Positions 44,077 to 56,422 of a stretch of 64,000 nt of DNA are shown in pieces. Each line of letters starts with the position of its first letter. The stretch's first letter is position 1. The translations under genes and the position numbers were made by a program. The notes below the pieces were generated by a model. That model worked only from the letters and a program-made list of their open reading frames with translations. It made no database searches and was not told where the DNA came from. This DNA is from Aricia agestis (taxonomy: Eukaryota > Arthropoda > Insecta > Lepidoptera > Lycaenidae). The DNA is taken from positions 12,050,501 through 12,114,500 of the forward strand of contig NC_056417.1 in NCBI RefSeq assembly GCF_905147365.1. The letters run 5' to 3'.

Positions 44077-44643
44077 AAAAATAATAATTTCACTCTTTTT
44101 AGTTAGCTAGTAAACTATCGCGTACTATACGTAGAAAAGTACACCTGTATATTATTCTACGTATCTTATTACAAGCTCACCGGTGAGCGAGACACAATAG
44201 AATAACAATAGGTTTCCAAGAATCCACGATCGAATGATTAATAGGAGTATAATCATTAATCAGTAAAACCGTTTCGGAGGAGTAAGGTAACTAACACGAG
44301 AAAGATAAGAAGATGTACTTATTTATTGTATTAAATATTAATATTATAAGACACTTATTTAAAGGGTCAGTTGTAAATTGCAGTTTTGGTAAGTTAAAAA
44401 TTATAAATGGCACGTCTAATAACTAATTTAGCAGTTAAAACTAAGCAGTAAAGTAAACAAATATGAGTTGCAAAAAATAATGAAATGGATCATTAAAAAC
44501 ATTATTGAACAGTAAAATAATTAAATGAGCGGTAAAAATTAATGAATGAGCGGTTACGTGTGGGCAGTAACGAATCGGAATTTGTCAGTAAGAAATCTCA
44601 TTCTAAGCAGTTCTTTAAACAATAAGGCGGTAAAATATATAAA
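44077..44643. other. No gene seen
   Basis: 44280-44310 (gtttcggaggagtaaggtaa) is a Hel-B scrap; several aattaatg/gcggtaaa steps follow. Confidence 0.4.
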
Positions 44644-44712
44644 TATCGACCAAGTGCGAGTCGAACTCGCCCATGGAGGGTTCCGTACCATTATAAAGCG
44701 AAAGTAAGACGG
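44644..44712 (-). repeat. 'GGGTTCCGTA' repeat fragment
   Basis: atcgaccaagtgcgagtcga ... gagggttccgtaccattata. Confidence 0.7.
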
Positions 44713-45484
44713 TCGCCGGCTGCTGCCGCAGCACGCTCGCTTCGCTCGTTCGGCTCCCTCTGTGTTGTGGTCTAAGTTCTAACCTAACCTAACCTACTCT
44801 TGGACTTTCTGGATTCTGTTTGTTTTTGTTTTGGCGGGGGGCTATATATTTTATTTAGGGGTACGTAAATAATTAAATAAGCATTGTTTTAGTTATAAAT
44901 TAATAAAATTGGCTATTTAAATTCGATATTCAATTTTCATGAGATGCACACTGAATAAAAATGCTGCAATTTGCAAATCATTTACTTACCTCTAGTACAT
45001 ATTATGTAGTTTTCATTCAACCACAGACGACATCACAGAACACAATAATATTTCTAACGGAGAACCAAATCAACATCTGTTTGTACTTTGTAAAGACAAG
45101 ACTGCCTGCTCTTTCATTTTGTTAGTTTAGTTGCTTTGTTTAGGCCAAACAATGCACTTTTTTGGGTCTTACTACTTACGAATCGCGTCAGCAAAAACCG
45201 AATTTAATAAAAAAAAAAACTCGAGTATCTACTCGTTAAAAGAAACAAAAATAAAATATACCTTTGTTTAAGTACTTTTGAACTATTTTTTACGGTTATA
45301 ACTTTATAATTTTTATTATTTGACTGTAAATACGTTATTGAAAACGGCCGTAAGTTTCTAGGTAAGTACTCAAATATTAGGAATAAACTCCAATACTTTC
45401 AAATCAGACTCTGATGAGCTGCTCGTATTCATCATGTTAATTTTAATATTTTAGGTTTTAACTGACAATTATTATTATTATTTT
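44713..45484. other. No gene seen
   Basis: GC-richer at 44710-44770 (gccggctgctgccgcagcac), then AT-rich. No coding evidence. Confidence 0.4.
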
Positions 45485-45584
45485 TATTAATAGTTTATAC
45501 ATACAGAACATAATATTATTAGTTTATACATACAGAACATAATATTATTAGTTTATACAACAGAACATAATATTATTATCCGAC
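45485..45584 (+). repeat. Minisatellite, ~3 units of about 31-33 bp
   Basis: Unit tagtttatacatacagaaca + taatattatt repeated three times; the third unit has a 2-base deletion. Confidence 0.85.
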
Positions 45585-45925
45585 TTCAAAAAAGGAGGTT
45601 ATCAATTCAACGCGTATGTATGTAATGTTTCCAAAACTGCCCAGTTTTCGTATACGTTAGTCTATATCAGCGTCTGAACAAAATATGTGCCAAATTTCAA
45701 AAGTGTATGAATGTATGTATGTATGTTTTTATGTTTGTGTTCGCATATCTCCGGAACTGCAGGTTCGATTCAATTGATTCTTTTTTGTTGTACTAGGTAT
45801 TGTTCAACTTAGGGAACAGTGCAAGTTTCATCAAAATTGGTTCAGTAGTTTTGGAGAAAGTGTTTTAATTCTCAATTAAGTACAATTTTGAAGTCGGTTT
45901 TATCTTTTTAAAATACAGTTATAAC
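45585..45925 (-). mobile_element. Inverted relative of the 2446-2884 repeat
   Basis: gacttcaaaaaaggaggtta, caacgcgtatgtatgtaatg, (atgt)n, catatctccggaactgcagg: the complement order of 2446-2884. Confidence 0.75.
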
Positions 45926-46570
45926 CTTCTCCTTTTCGTGAGTAGGTTAAAAATATACAACAATGAAGAAACTCTATCTTTTCTTGGCCGTAATTAAAGA
46001 TATAGAGCACACAAAGACAGACGTTGATGTGGGAGCATATCATTATCAAATTACATGACCCACATTTAAAGCTTTCGTAATAGACGATCTATGGATCATT
46101 TCCGTCAGCTTTAGATTAACTCTGGATCAATTGGTAATATAGTAATGGATTATGGATATTGTCTTTCACTGCGTAATGTACTTTTGAAAGGCATTGTAGG
46201 GATTTAAATATGACGATAGTTATCGTGGATGATTGGCACCATGATTGCGAAACTTTGACCTTGCATCTATCGTAGGTAATCATAGACGAATATACATTCA
46301 AAGCTTATATATTTTGTACAGGCACAGAATATATTATGGTACAACAAAAGAACCACGCCGAAACCCCGTTTAAAGAATTAACCAGTCATGCTACGATACT
46401 ATAAAGTTCAAATTCCAACCGCGCAACGCTAAGTGCATACAATAATATTCACCTACAACTCTTACAGGTGCTCTCTCTGTATATCGCGTAACTCAAAAAT
46501 TTTTTGACGAAATTAAGATTGTCACCTTTATAGAAAATAAAATAATAATCTTCTTTTTACTTGATTATCG
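45926..46570. other. No gene seen
   Basis: Unrecognised sequence before the LINE tail; it may hold a more decayed part of that LINE. Confidence 0.4.
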
Positions 46571-47222
46571 ACAAAAATGGAAACGCCGAATAATTTGTCT
46601 ATGAGGCATAGTTGTATTTTTATTTTTTATATAAAAATTCTGACCGTCGCATCTCAATACATTTTGGAAAATCTCTTATATTATGTTAAAAATAACATAC
46701 TTAGATATTTAAAAAAAAGCGATAACCATAGTGTAAATACTAGAAATAAGAACAAATTAGCTATACGAATGTTTAGATTAGCCAAAGTAAGCAAATCCTT
46801 TAAAGGCCATTGTATACGCCTATACAAAAGAATCCCAGAAAATGTTCAAAATAATATAATATTATCCTGAAATAAATTTTAAAAAGCTGTCAAAGAACGT
46901 TTGTGTGTAAAGCGTATTATAAAGTCAATAATTTCATTGAAGACAGGCGACAGCACACCTTGGGAATAGGGTGGCTCCGTGCAGGTTACTTTGCTTTTAT
47001 TTTTGTTACATAGCTGTAAGCCATAACATTGTTATATTATTATTTTATTTTAAAATTGTAATTTTCCATCTTTTTAGTAAAAGATGGCCCCGTGCGAGTT
47101 TCTTACGCCGCGCCGGTTCTTCTCGCCGGGTTAGTTCCCGAACCGGTGGTAGGCATCAGTTTCTACGTTTTTTCTACTACGTTCAAAAAGAGTATTTATG
47201 ATTATTATTTTCAATAAAATGA
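46571..47222 (+). mobile_element. LINE 3' end, decayed (RT C-terminal tail plus 3' UTR)
   Basis: 97 open codons (46577-46870) read FIFYIKILTVASQYILENLL, then NTRNKNKLAIRMFRLAKVSKS and CIRLYKRIPENVQNN. This matches the C-terminal tail downstream of the RT in jockey/CR1-group LINEs, where 'LTV..lYIlE...HNTRNk' is typical. The frame breaks at 46868, with recognisable coding remnants after it, then a 3' UTR and AATAAA near 47212. The first ATG is incidental. Confidence 0.65.
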
Positions 47223-47671
47223 TATTTTATTTTTTTATTTATTGGCACCTTTGTTTTTTTTAAACACAATGAATGTCTGTGGTATAAACTCTTAATGACC
47301 TTACATTAAAATTTAATGAATGAGTAATTACGGAACCCTGCAAAATAGGCAACAAGCTTGGCCAGTTTTAGAGGTCAGTAAGGAATTATTTGATGTTTTG
47401 AAATATGTGCCGGGTTCGGGGAACTTTTTCAGTCAAAAGGAAATGAAATTACGCATTTAATTTTGCGGAATCACTTGCACCGAAGTTCAAAGCATTTTTT
47501 CACGTCCCGGTAAGTTTTAATGCAGTATGTCCATCATCAAACTGGCTCAACATAACATGTAAACATGTAAATAATATTGCAAAATAAAACAGAGTCCTTA
47601 ATTTAATATTGTAATATTGGAGTACTTACACTAGAAAATGTAATAAGTACATATAAAGAAACTATAAAATT

Positions 47672-48085
47672 AAATTAAGAAATTAAAAAAAAAACCCCGC
47701 CAAACAACTTTAAAAAGTAATGAAATAATATAATTTAAGTACTCACTTTAAGTTTAAATAATTCCTAAGTGTAAAGTGATATTTTAGTCCATAATTGTTG
47801 TCACGGTGTGTCGGGGGACCGCCAACAGTGTCTTTTGCATTTTGTATCGCCACGCGACATGTTACTGATTGCCTCGATTTGGTTCGCTGAAAACTGACCC
47901 TTAAACTATAATGTAGTGAAATCAAACATCTACATTAGCGGTCCCCCGACACACCTTGACAACAATTATGGACTAAAATATCACTTTACACTTAGGAATT
48001 ATTTAAACTTAAAGTGAGTAAATTATATTATTTCATTACTTTTAAAAGTTGTTTGGCGGGGATTTTTTTAAATTTCTTAATTTTA
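47672..48085. mobile_element. Large fold-back element
   Basis: Arms ~140 bp: aaattaaaaaaaaaccccgc...gggggaccgcc and gcggtcccccgacacacc...ggcggggatttttttaaatt. One arm recurs alone at 50049-50206. Confidence 0.9.
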
Positions 48086-48530
48086 CTTTATTTCATGCTT
48101 TTTAAACTTGTGTTGGTTATAGTGCAGAATAATTCCTATCAACAGAATCATATTATTATATCCCAATGAATACCATCTAGGAATGTCATTTTGGATGAGG
48201 CCATCAATATGAGTCCAAACATGAAACCTCCACTTTAGATTCATATGGAGCTCGGCTCCTATAGAATCCAGGTAATGCTGCAGCATGCAAGAATTTACTG
48301 GTTATCTACGTCTTACTAGTTGTCGCAATTAAAATGAGCCCAAACACGAAACCATTGCTCTAAGTTGGCGAGGAGTTGGGTATCCTATTGATTACCAGGT
48401 GATGCTGCAGCACCAGGTCAACTTTCCATTAATGTGTAAATATTCATAAATGTCACGAACTAGAATGCAATAAAACCCACCAAACGACTGCAAGTTGCTA
48501 ATCGGTCCACCCGTTTGGATGCTACGATGC

Positions 48531-48545
48531 CACAGACAGACAGAC

Positions 48546-48577
<32 letters not shown>

Positions 48578-48602
48578 CGACAGACAGACAGACAGACAGA
48601 CA
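48531..48602 (+). repeat. (ACAG)n microsatellite
   Basis: About 18 CAGA steps with single t/c interruptions, followed by ataacacccctcttttttgt: an arrangement usual at the end of a mobile element. Confidence 0.9.
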
Positions 48603-48604
48603 CG

Positions 48605-50048
48605 TCAAACTTATAACACCCCTCTTTTTTGTCGGGGGTTAAAAATAAGTAAGCAGATCTATGTAAGTATCAAAATATTGTATATTTTATTGTCGTAAAA
48701 CTATTGTATAAAAAAAATATTATAAAGTCACTGTTGTACTAGAAAATATTATTGCGTGTACTATACCTACATATAATAGAAATTTCACTTGTAAAAAGAT
48801 AATTAATAAATGTAAGAATTTACCTGTATACTGTACGGGGGAATAAGAAACATTAAATTAAGAACATTAAGAAACATTAAAAAAAACGACGTGATAATAT
48901 TTTTTTAACTTTAAGGCGACGGACGCCTTGATAATTTGGCTGTAGCGATATCGATTTTTCTCAACAATGACTAAAGCTAAGAAATTAAAGTTCATTGTCA
49001 GTATTCATCATGTCTTTGTCATTGAATTACCCATTATAATACGATTGGTCCACTTTTATAACACAGAATAATTATTCAGAAAGTCCTCTGTAAAAAAGGG
49101 ATTTAATTTTGCCAACAGAGGAGAGTGATTTAAGCTTCCAAAATTTGTACATAGATTAATTCAAGCATACACTTTAATTTGCCCATAGCTAATATGAAAT
49201 ATATTTATGGTTTTTAAATTACGCGACAAAAACCATTTTGTGGCATACGCCCTTTCCATTTCTTGCTATTCCATTTCTTGTTGCCGGCCGGGCCGGCCTC
49301 TCATAGAAAACAAGCAATTAACGCGGCGTCACCTTAAGTTATTTTTTGTAATCATTGCAATGTGAATGCGCCTAATTCAGTCGGTTTAGTATGAAGACAA
49401 ACATTGACAAATTTGACAGATAAGTGAAACAAAAGATATGAAAAACCATTTACTTAAAAGAGACAGTTCTGTTTTTAAACGTCGAATCGTATCGCTGTCT
49501 CTTTCTTCGCCTGAGCTATGACGAAAGTTCGATTTTTTCCAGATTGTTCGAAAAAATAATTGAAAATGTAAATAATCGAGGTATTTCCTGCAATCAATAC
49601 ACGTGGTAAGAGATTGTGTTTTGTTTACTTTCGAGTCTATATCTATCGATAATTGGTACACTTTCGAAACAAGCACGACGTCATTTTCAATTTATTTAGG
49701 TAAGACAAGACGCGGGTCGATGCAGACTAAACAACAGACGGCCCAATTGGGCCGTATTCGAATCTTCACAACGCACGCGTTAGTAACATATCTGCTTTGA
49801 GTTTTTCATCATTGTATGAAGATGGTCTAACTTATATCGTGGGTACGAAGAATGTGCTTTAGATATCCCATTTTGTCATATTTTCATCATAATACCCGAA
49901 ATCTTTTATAGGGTTCCAAGAGGAAGAGTGTGCCGTTTATTTAAACGACTACTAAGATTTTGCAGTCTGTCTAGTCTATCCAAATAAACACGATAGTCAA
50001 AATATAATATAATATAGTATAGTATAGGTCAAAGATTGGAAAAGGAAG
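48605..50048. other. Longest stretch without recognised repeats
   Basis: Open frames at 49386-49676 (-) and 49603-49800 (+) overlap and lack motifs. Possibly unique intergenic DNA. Confidence 0.4.
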
Positions 50049-50206
50049 GTCCCCCGACCTACCGTGACAACAATTATGGACTAAAATATTATCACTTTAC
50101 ACTTAGGAATTATTTAAACTTAAAGTCAGTAAAATATATTATAATTCATTACTTTTTAAAGTTGTTTGGCGGAGGTTTTTTTAAATTTCTTAATTTTTAC
50201 TTTAAT
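50049..50206. mobile_element. Single arm of the 47672 fold-back family
   Basis: gtcccccgacctaccgtgac...gttgtttggcggaggttttt. Confidence 0.8.
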
Positions 50207-50235
50207 AATTGATAATAAAAATAAAATAAATATTT

Positions 50236-50330
50236 AAGGGGGGCTCCCATACAATGGGCTATTTTTGCTCTATAACAGTACAGAACCCTTCGTGCGCGAG
50301 TCCGACTCGCACTTAGCCGATTTTTTTTTA
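50236..50330 (+). repeat. 'GGGTTCCGTA' repeat end fragment
   Basis: aaggggggctcccatacaat ... gagtccgactcgcacttagc. Confidence 0.75.
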
Positions 50331-50398
50331 TTGTAACTATGTTTTGCATGTTTACTGTTTTCCTCTAAAATTAGTATGGAATTTAGCATCTCGTACCG

Positions 50399-50611
50399 TT
50401 GTTTGGACCATTGTACGTCCCAACCTCACGCGGGTACAGTGCCGTAATTAAACGCGGTGACAGTGTAACGATGACTGTTGCTTCCGAGACCGCAGCCGCT
50501 GGCCCGGAAACACGAGGATGGAAATGTTCTAGAAGCGACATATATTCTAAGAATATTAGGTACGCAAAGGCCGGAGCAGAGGGAACTACTATAGCAATGT
50601 TTTGTCGCTAG
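50399..50611 (+). other. Unassigned GC-richer open frame (70 codons)
   Basis: Its first codon is TTG, and it is open to TAG with a base composition richer in GC than its surroundings (VASETAAAGPETRGWKCSRS). No family recognised; no clear splice sites. May be an exon or chance. Confidence 0.2.
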
Positions 50612-50615
50612 AGGA

Positions 50616-50934
50616 ACGTGGGAGAGCCATGCTTCGGCACGAATGGGCCGGCTCGACCGGAGAAATACCACGTTCTCACAGAAAACCGGCGTGAAACAGC
50701 GCTTGCGCTGTGTTTCACCGAGTGAGTGAGTTTACCAGAGGCCCAATTCCCTTCCCTATCCTCCCCTATTCCCTTCCCTTCCCATCCCTACCCTCCCCTA
50801 TTATCCTATTCGCTCTCAAAAGGCCGGCAACGCACCTGCAGCTCTTCTGATGCTGCGAGTGTCCATGGGCGACGGAAGTTGCTTTCCATCAGGTGACCCG
50901 TTTGCTCGTTTGCCCCCTTATTTCATAAAAAAAA
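50616..50934 (+). mobile_element. SINE-A copy
   Basis: acgtgggagagccatgcttc ... ttgccccctta ttcat plus A tail. Full length, close to the 13746 copy. Confidence 0.9.
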
Positions 50935-51954
50935 TACTATCATAGACAGTCAACAAAAAGTTTTGTCCGAATTCCGACAACGTCTCAGTCAATATTCTAA
51001 TATGGCGTGTGGATACTGAATTGTTGGATTATTTATGGACAGGGCTTGGAAACCTGTTTAATCTTCGCGATCCTGTTCTTTAGAATTACATACATTTCCA
51101 AAAGAGCGTTTTCATTTCGATTCCGCACCGAAATTATTTCTGGCCATTTAGCCGAAACTTTTTTCGTTTTGAATTGACACAAGATGAGTCGAACGTCAAC
51201 GTCATATTAACGAACGCTTATGTCAATTCCATACATTTACATCAACGAATCTATAACGAAGCGTAAACGAAAAGATTTTAGTTTTGTTCAAAGAGCAAAA
51301 TGAAACTGCTCCTGCTCAAAATACCGGTTAGAGCCGTTCGCGATCATGTTCGCCCCGCCCACTCAAACACACCACGATCCGCGACACCCATTGTCCACAC
51401 ATTCAAAACAAATGGCCTATTGGCTATTAGATGGTGCACTAGAAAGGGATAGAAGATATCACTGCACTAGTAACTTTCCGCGAGGAAAACCAGGTTAATT
51501 TCAGAAGCAATTTGCAGATGCTTTAATGAGAAAATAATATTATGTGCCAAATTGTGAGAATTCCACGATAATTATTTCTAAGAATCACTTTCAACAAGTC
51601 TTCAAAGGAAGAACACACTTGGAGGGAAAATATTATTTACATTAATTGACAAAATACACTAACTTTATGTGACACTTTGTTGCGTGATTGTATTGTTTTG
51701 ATATTTATTTTCCGTGGAAAATTTTCTTCTTGCCGTATATTAATGCTGCCAATTTTGCTGGGTATAGAAATGTCGCAGCCGACTGGTTAAAATTTAAAAT
51801 AGCCGTTCAATCAAACAGCTAGCCCTTTAACAGAACAACGCCATTCAATCACACTTATAAATAATAACACGTGCAAGGTATAACATATCCAAATATTATC
51901 AAAATCGGAGTCATCCACTATTTTTCCCTGTCCGTTTGGCGTGGAACGCCCCCT
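50935..51954. other. No gene seen
   Basis: 51290-51420 is less AT-rich (cgttcgcgatcatgttcgcc). No family recognised. Confidence 0.4.
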
Positions 51955-52033
51955 TTGTCAGTTTGACAGTTTTGACAATTCATTTGCTGAATTGATTGAG
52001 AGGAATTGCTAAATGTGACCATTTTAGCCCCGC
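51955..52033 (-). mobile_element. M6 end fragment
   Basis: tttgtcagtttgacagtttt...gaggaattgctaaatgtgaccattttagccccgct matches one end of M6. Confidence 0.75.
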
Positions 52034-52501
52034 TGGTTGTTGTGGGAATTGGGATATACAGCATATACTAGGGCTCGCTTCGCTCGACTGATAAAAATTG
52101 TACAAAATGATTTCAACTTTAGATCCATGTTCGGGCATACATACGCATATCCATACATCAAACTTTGATCCCCACAGAGCATAGTCATGGTTGTATCATA
52201 GAGGGAACACTGCCAAATGACGTATACAAAAGGTAATTTCTGTATAGATTGGTTATACTTGGTTCAGTGATATTTAATATGAATATTTAATATAATAGCC
52301 TTTGATTAAAACGTGATATTAACCCTAAACCAGTGTTTTTTTAAGATGCGACCCTCCTGGTAAAAAAAAATATATTTCACGACCGTTAAATTAAAAAAAA
52401 ATTCAGTACAAAGTTAACTTATCTTAATTGAAACTACAAGGAAACAAAACTTCAATACTCTATACACAATATCTGTATAGTTTGATAAAAAAAAAAAAAA
52501 C

Positions 52502-52859
52502 GCCTCCGTGGTCTAGTGGTATAGAGCGCGGCTCTTGACTCGGAGGTCGTGGGTTCGATTCCCGCGTTGGAAACATGTTATTTCCAAGTTTGGTTAGGAC
52601 AATGCTGGCTGATCACCTGATTGTCTGACAAGTAAGATGATCCATGCGTCGGATGGCCATGTAAAAAGTCGGTCCTGCGCCTGATCTCTCGCCAGTCGTG
52701 TCGGTCTTCCGTCCCACTGGGTTATTTGAGTAAAGGAATAGAGAGTGCTCTTGTGTGCTGCGCACACACTTGGGCACTATAAAATTACTCCTGCGTAGCT
52801 GGTCTGGTTTCAATGAAATCGGCCACCGTCACCGAAACCGGTGTGGGAGCTATTATTAT
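52502..52859 (+). mobile_element. SINE-B with 11-bp duplication and an A run before its head
   Basis: gcctccgtggtctagtggta ... gggagctattattatt. TATAGTTTGAT at 52476-52486 and 52860-52870. A run of A (52487-52500) lies between the left duplication and the head. Confidence 0.92.
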
Positions 52860-53392
52860 TATAGTTTGATATGTACACAAATAAGAGTTATAGCCTATAG
52901 GTATACTAGACATTAGACATACATATTATTATAAAATGGTGTCAAAGCTTTGTAAGCCGCCGATTGTCTCATACAAGGAATTTCGGTAATAGTAAATCGT
53001 GTATTCCGAAATTGAATACATGAGTGGGTGAAGACGGTAACTAATATTTTACAAGATGAGAGAGAAACTCATTTTCTCACGTATAATTTAAACAAACCTT
53101 TTTACTCACCTATAGGTACTTTTATCGCGGGCTTTGGAGTTTGGGCGCTGTGAGTTGTGACAGAATCAAGGAATTCCGTAACGAAAAAACCTAGAGGCAT
53201 CAGGCAACACACTCCGAGTTCCGACCATCACAGCGCGGCGGTGTGGTGCGGCGTTGTTAGACTTCGGCATCGGCACGGTGTTTGTGTGCTTGCGACTAGA
53301 CATATGTGAATTATAACTGCATAAGTTGACCGCGGCAGTCCCCGAGTGCCACACGTATATTTTTCAATTTCCAATCATTTTCCCAGCCCTAA

Positions 53393-53617
53393 AGCAGTGG
53401 ACCTAAAATGGTCACATTTTGCAATTCCTCTCAAATCAATTCAGAAAATGAATCATAAAAACTGTCAAACTGACGAATGTCAAATTAGTACGACTTGTGC
53501 GAATTACTAGATAAATGAATGATTGCAAGCAGAGTGACCATTTTCCGATTTAAATAAAATTAATCACAATATTATGATTCATAAATGATTCTCCAAAGCA
53601 ACCATTTTAGCCCCGCT
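53393..53617. mobile_element. MITE M6, uninterrupted copy
   Basis: agcagtggacctaaaatggt ... caaccattttagccccgct. Serves as the empty-site control for 38224-38749. Confidence 0.85.
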
Positions 53618-53884
53618 GATAGGCTAAACAACAGTTTTCAAATTGTCAGCTACCCACTTTTTCCACTCATGGCTTCAATTGTGTAGCATCCACCTTTCGG
53701 ACTGTGGAATTCCAGTGCGTTTTGGAATTTATTCACAAAGGGCTGGTAGGGTAAAGTTGGGATGTTGTATAATTTACTATAGGCATCCTACCCACAGCTG
53801 AATGTAGCTAACAATGGGACCAGAGATTGTAGTAAAGTGTAGATGTATTCTGAGACAAGCAAAAATATGCATAAATTACATAAT

Positions 53885-54035
53885 ATACAGTGTGTAACAA
53901 AAATAAGTGATAATACTTTAGGGTGTGTACGTGTTCCTTGTAGAGAGTCCACTGTGAAAGTAGCAGCTCTGAAAGACGAAATTTTTTTTTCACTTTTGTA
54001 TGGGCAAAGTCCTGAGCCACTAAATAGTATACTTA
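53885..54035 (+). mobile_element. M2 MITE, left half
   Basis: tacagtgtgtaacaaaaata ... cacttttgtatgggcaaag; the right arm is missing. Confidence 0.8.
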
Positions 54036-54041
54036 CGTATA

Positions 54042-54983
54042 TCTACAAGGTGTAACAAAACCAAGTGATAATAAGGGTATGGACCAAATTATTATACTCA
54101 CTTGAAAGAAAAGCATATTTTGTGTCTAATGTCGGCGCTACATATAGACGAACGCGTTGGCCGACGCATTGGCCGACGCGTTGGCCGACGCGTTGGCCGG
54201 CGCGCTGGCCCAATGTGTAGAACGGGCGTTCGCGCGTTGGCGGTAGGTATTTCACCTGTTCTACACATTGGGCCAGTGCGCCGGCGCGGCGAACGCGTCG
54301 GGCAACGCGTTCGCCTATATGTAGTGCCGACTTAATAGGTAACAACTAACATCATTATCTTTAAAAAAGTTAATATTTTTTTAGCGTTAGTGTAAGGTGT
54401 ATAATAGTCCTGCATAATTTTGCAGGTGCCGTCTGGCTAGTATAATTCAGCCATCTGGTGATGAAGAGGAGTTTGCAAAATTCGCATCAGGTATTGGTCT
54501 TGACGCATGGTTCCTTCAACAAAATGTAATCGTCCATTCCCCTTTGAGCTAATCTCGCCCCATATCGTAACCGACGAAGGAGGTTTCACTCATTCAACAA
54601 CACAGCTTTCATCAAAATTTTCAAGATCAGATTGTCCTAGAGGATCTGATTTCTGAATCTATTGTGCCATATTAAGGATACGCCTTTAACCTTATAATTA
54701 AAAAAATAGCAATTAAAATAACTTGTTTTCCTCCTTCCAGTATTCCTCAGTCCAATGTTTATGCATTTTTAGCAAACCATCGTTTAGCACGCGAACGTGA
54801 AGATAATAATAATTATGAGCGCTGAAATTGCCTTTTTTTTGTGATTTGTATGGACAAATGGTGCGTCACGAAAAAAAAGTTGCTGTTTCAGCACTGCTAC
54901 TTTCACAGTGAACTCTATACGGGGGACCATAATACACACCCTAAAGTATTATCACTTACTTAGTTTTACAGTTTACTCCCTGT
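54042..54983. mobile_element. M2 MITE opened by about 730 bp of other DNA
   Basis: Left end ctacaaggtgtaacaaaacc (54042); right part resumes at 54815 (gagcgctgaaattgcc) and ends ctccctgtata. Between them is the palindrome at 54130 and unassigned DNA. Confidence 0.65.
54130..54333. mobile_element. GC-rich palindromic MITE with an internal minisatellite
   Basis: Outer arms tgtcggcgctacatatagac and its near complement gcctatatgtagtgccgac. Inside, 54153-54210 is a 12-bp repeat (cgttggccgacg, about 4.5 units), and ttctacacattgggccag mirrors ctggcccaatgtgtagaa. Confidence 0.85.
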
Positions 54984-55321
54984 ATACCCGACGGTCATCT
55001 AATGAGCATATTATTTTATATGCGTTATGCGCTTCTCATATCCCGGCCAAAGTTAAATATCTAGCATTCGTATCAATTTCTCTAACAGTTACTAACATAT
55101 GTATAAAAGGCAGTATACCAAAATGGTGTCTTATACCACTTCTATAAGCTTACTCGGTCTGTAAATATGAGGAATATTAGAAGTTTGTCGTGGTCTGAGC
55201 TCATTGTCTCCTCCGGGTAAGATTAGTAATGAAGTCATCCGTTATAAGGGCGACCATCTGTGTGATTTCATCGGGATTTAATCCATAAATGACAAACCTA
55301 TCACCAATTTTTCTTATCCAT

Positions 55322-55653
55322 ACTAGGTAATATTATAAATGAGAAAGTGTGTCTGTTTGTTACCTCTTCACTGCATTTTGGTACCTGCAAATGTATATAT
55401 CATAGATAACACCTATAGATCAAGGCTTAAAATTAATACAATATTTTGCGCCAAAATTCGTTTGTCGCGCGGAACCAAACATTTTCTTGGATAAAAAGTA
55501 TCCTATATCCTTTCCCGGGGCTCAAAGTATATCCATACAAAATTTCCGCAAAATCGGTTCAGCAGATTGGGCGTGCCGCGTGAAGAGGTAACAGACAGAC
55601 AGACAGACAGAGAGGCAGACAGACACACTTTCGCATTTATAATATTAGTATGG
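55322..55653. mobile_element. Helitron-like repeat with inverted ends
   Basis: actaggtaatattataaatg...gtgtgtctgtttgttacctc at the left and gaggtaacagacagacagac...ttcgcatttataatattagta at the right. Confidence 0.65.
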
Positions 55654-55803
55654 AAGTGTGGAAATGCATGTGTGTATCTATCGCTGAACCATCTAGATCT
55701 TTACTTACCCTAGCCCAGCTCTAGAGCAGGGGTCATCAAATGGCGGACCGCGGTCCGCATCCGGATCGCCGACCCATTATGTACGGATCAAGCATTTTCA
55801 AAG

Positions 55804-55930
55804 ATGAACTTCGTTAAAAATAATTTTCGGCCTCAACTTACTGATAAATATCTCCCGGATTTAATGTCAATAGCTTGCACCAATTTTACTCCAATCAAGC
55901 AACAAAAATTGACACTTTTCTTATTGATAA
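55804..55930 (+). pseudogene. hAT transposase C-terminal scrap
   Basis: About 40 codons (KNNFRPQLTDKYLPDLMSIA) resemble the 'F..RLTDEHL...LRIA.T...P' end of hAT/ZBED-like transposases. Family call rests on this short motif and the hAT ends around it. Confidence 0.45.
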
Positions 55931-55944
55931 TATGTAAATCTATC

Positions 55945-56422
55945 TATATATATAAAAATCAATTGCTGTTCGTTAGTCTCGCTAAAACTCGAGAACGGCT
56001 GAACGGATTTATCTTATCTTGGTCTTGAATTATTCGTGGAGGTCTAGGGAAGGTTTAAAAGGTGAGAAAAATTCGAATAATTGCCGGGAAAATCCTCAAA
56101 ACAGCATTTTTCTATTTCCCATACAAACGTTTTCTAAATAAAATGGAGAGTCAATTTGTAATTTATTACCGCTGCATAAAGTTCAAATTCGCGTGCGCGT
56201 TGGAGGACCTAATATCGCGTTCTGAAACTCAACAAAAGTGAAAGTGAATCGCGAACGCGACAAAATTGCATAGTCTCAAAATACATAGTACATAAATAAA
56301 CACAATTTTAGCTAACTTCAGTTGTTACTCTGTCCGATTATTTTTTTATTTTAGCTAACTTAAGTTGTTACTCTGTCCGATTATTTTTTTAATAAGACTA
56401 TATAGAAATCGAAAGATAAATC
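55945..56422 (+). repeat. 478-bp direct repeat, copy 1
   Basis: tatatatataaaaatcaatt ... aatcgaaagataaatc. No difference noticed against 57569-58046; the offset is 1624 bp at both ends. Contains an internal ~45-bp duplication (ttgttactctgtccgattat). Confidence 0.9.

Noticed and set aside
48531..48602. CRISPR-like regular repeat
   Set aside because: Simple (ACAG)n microsatellite without spacers; the genome is eukaryotic.
54102..54345. Arg/Gly-rich frames on both strands
   Set aside because: They translate the 12-bp minisatellite and palindrome at 54130-54333.
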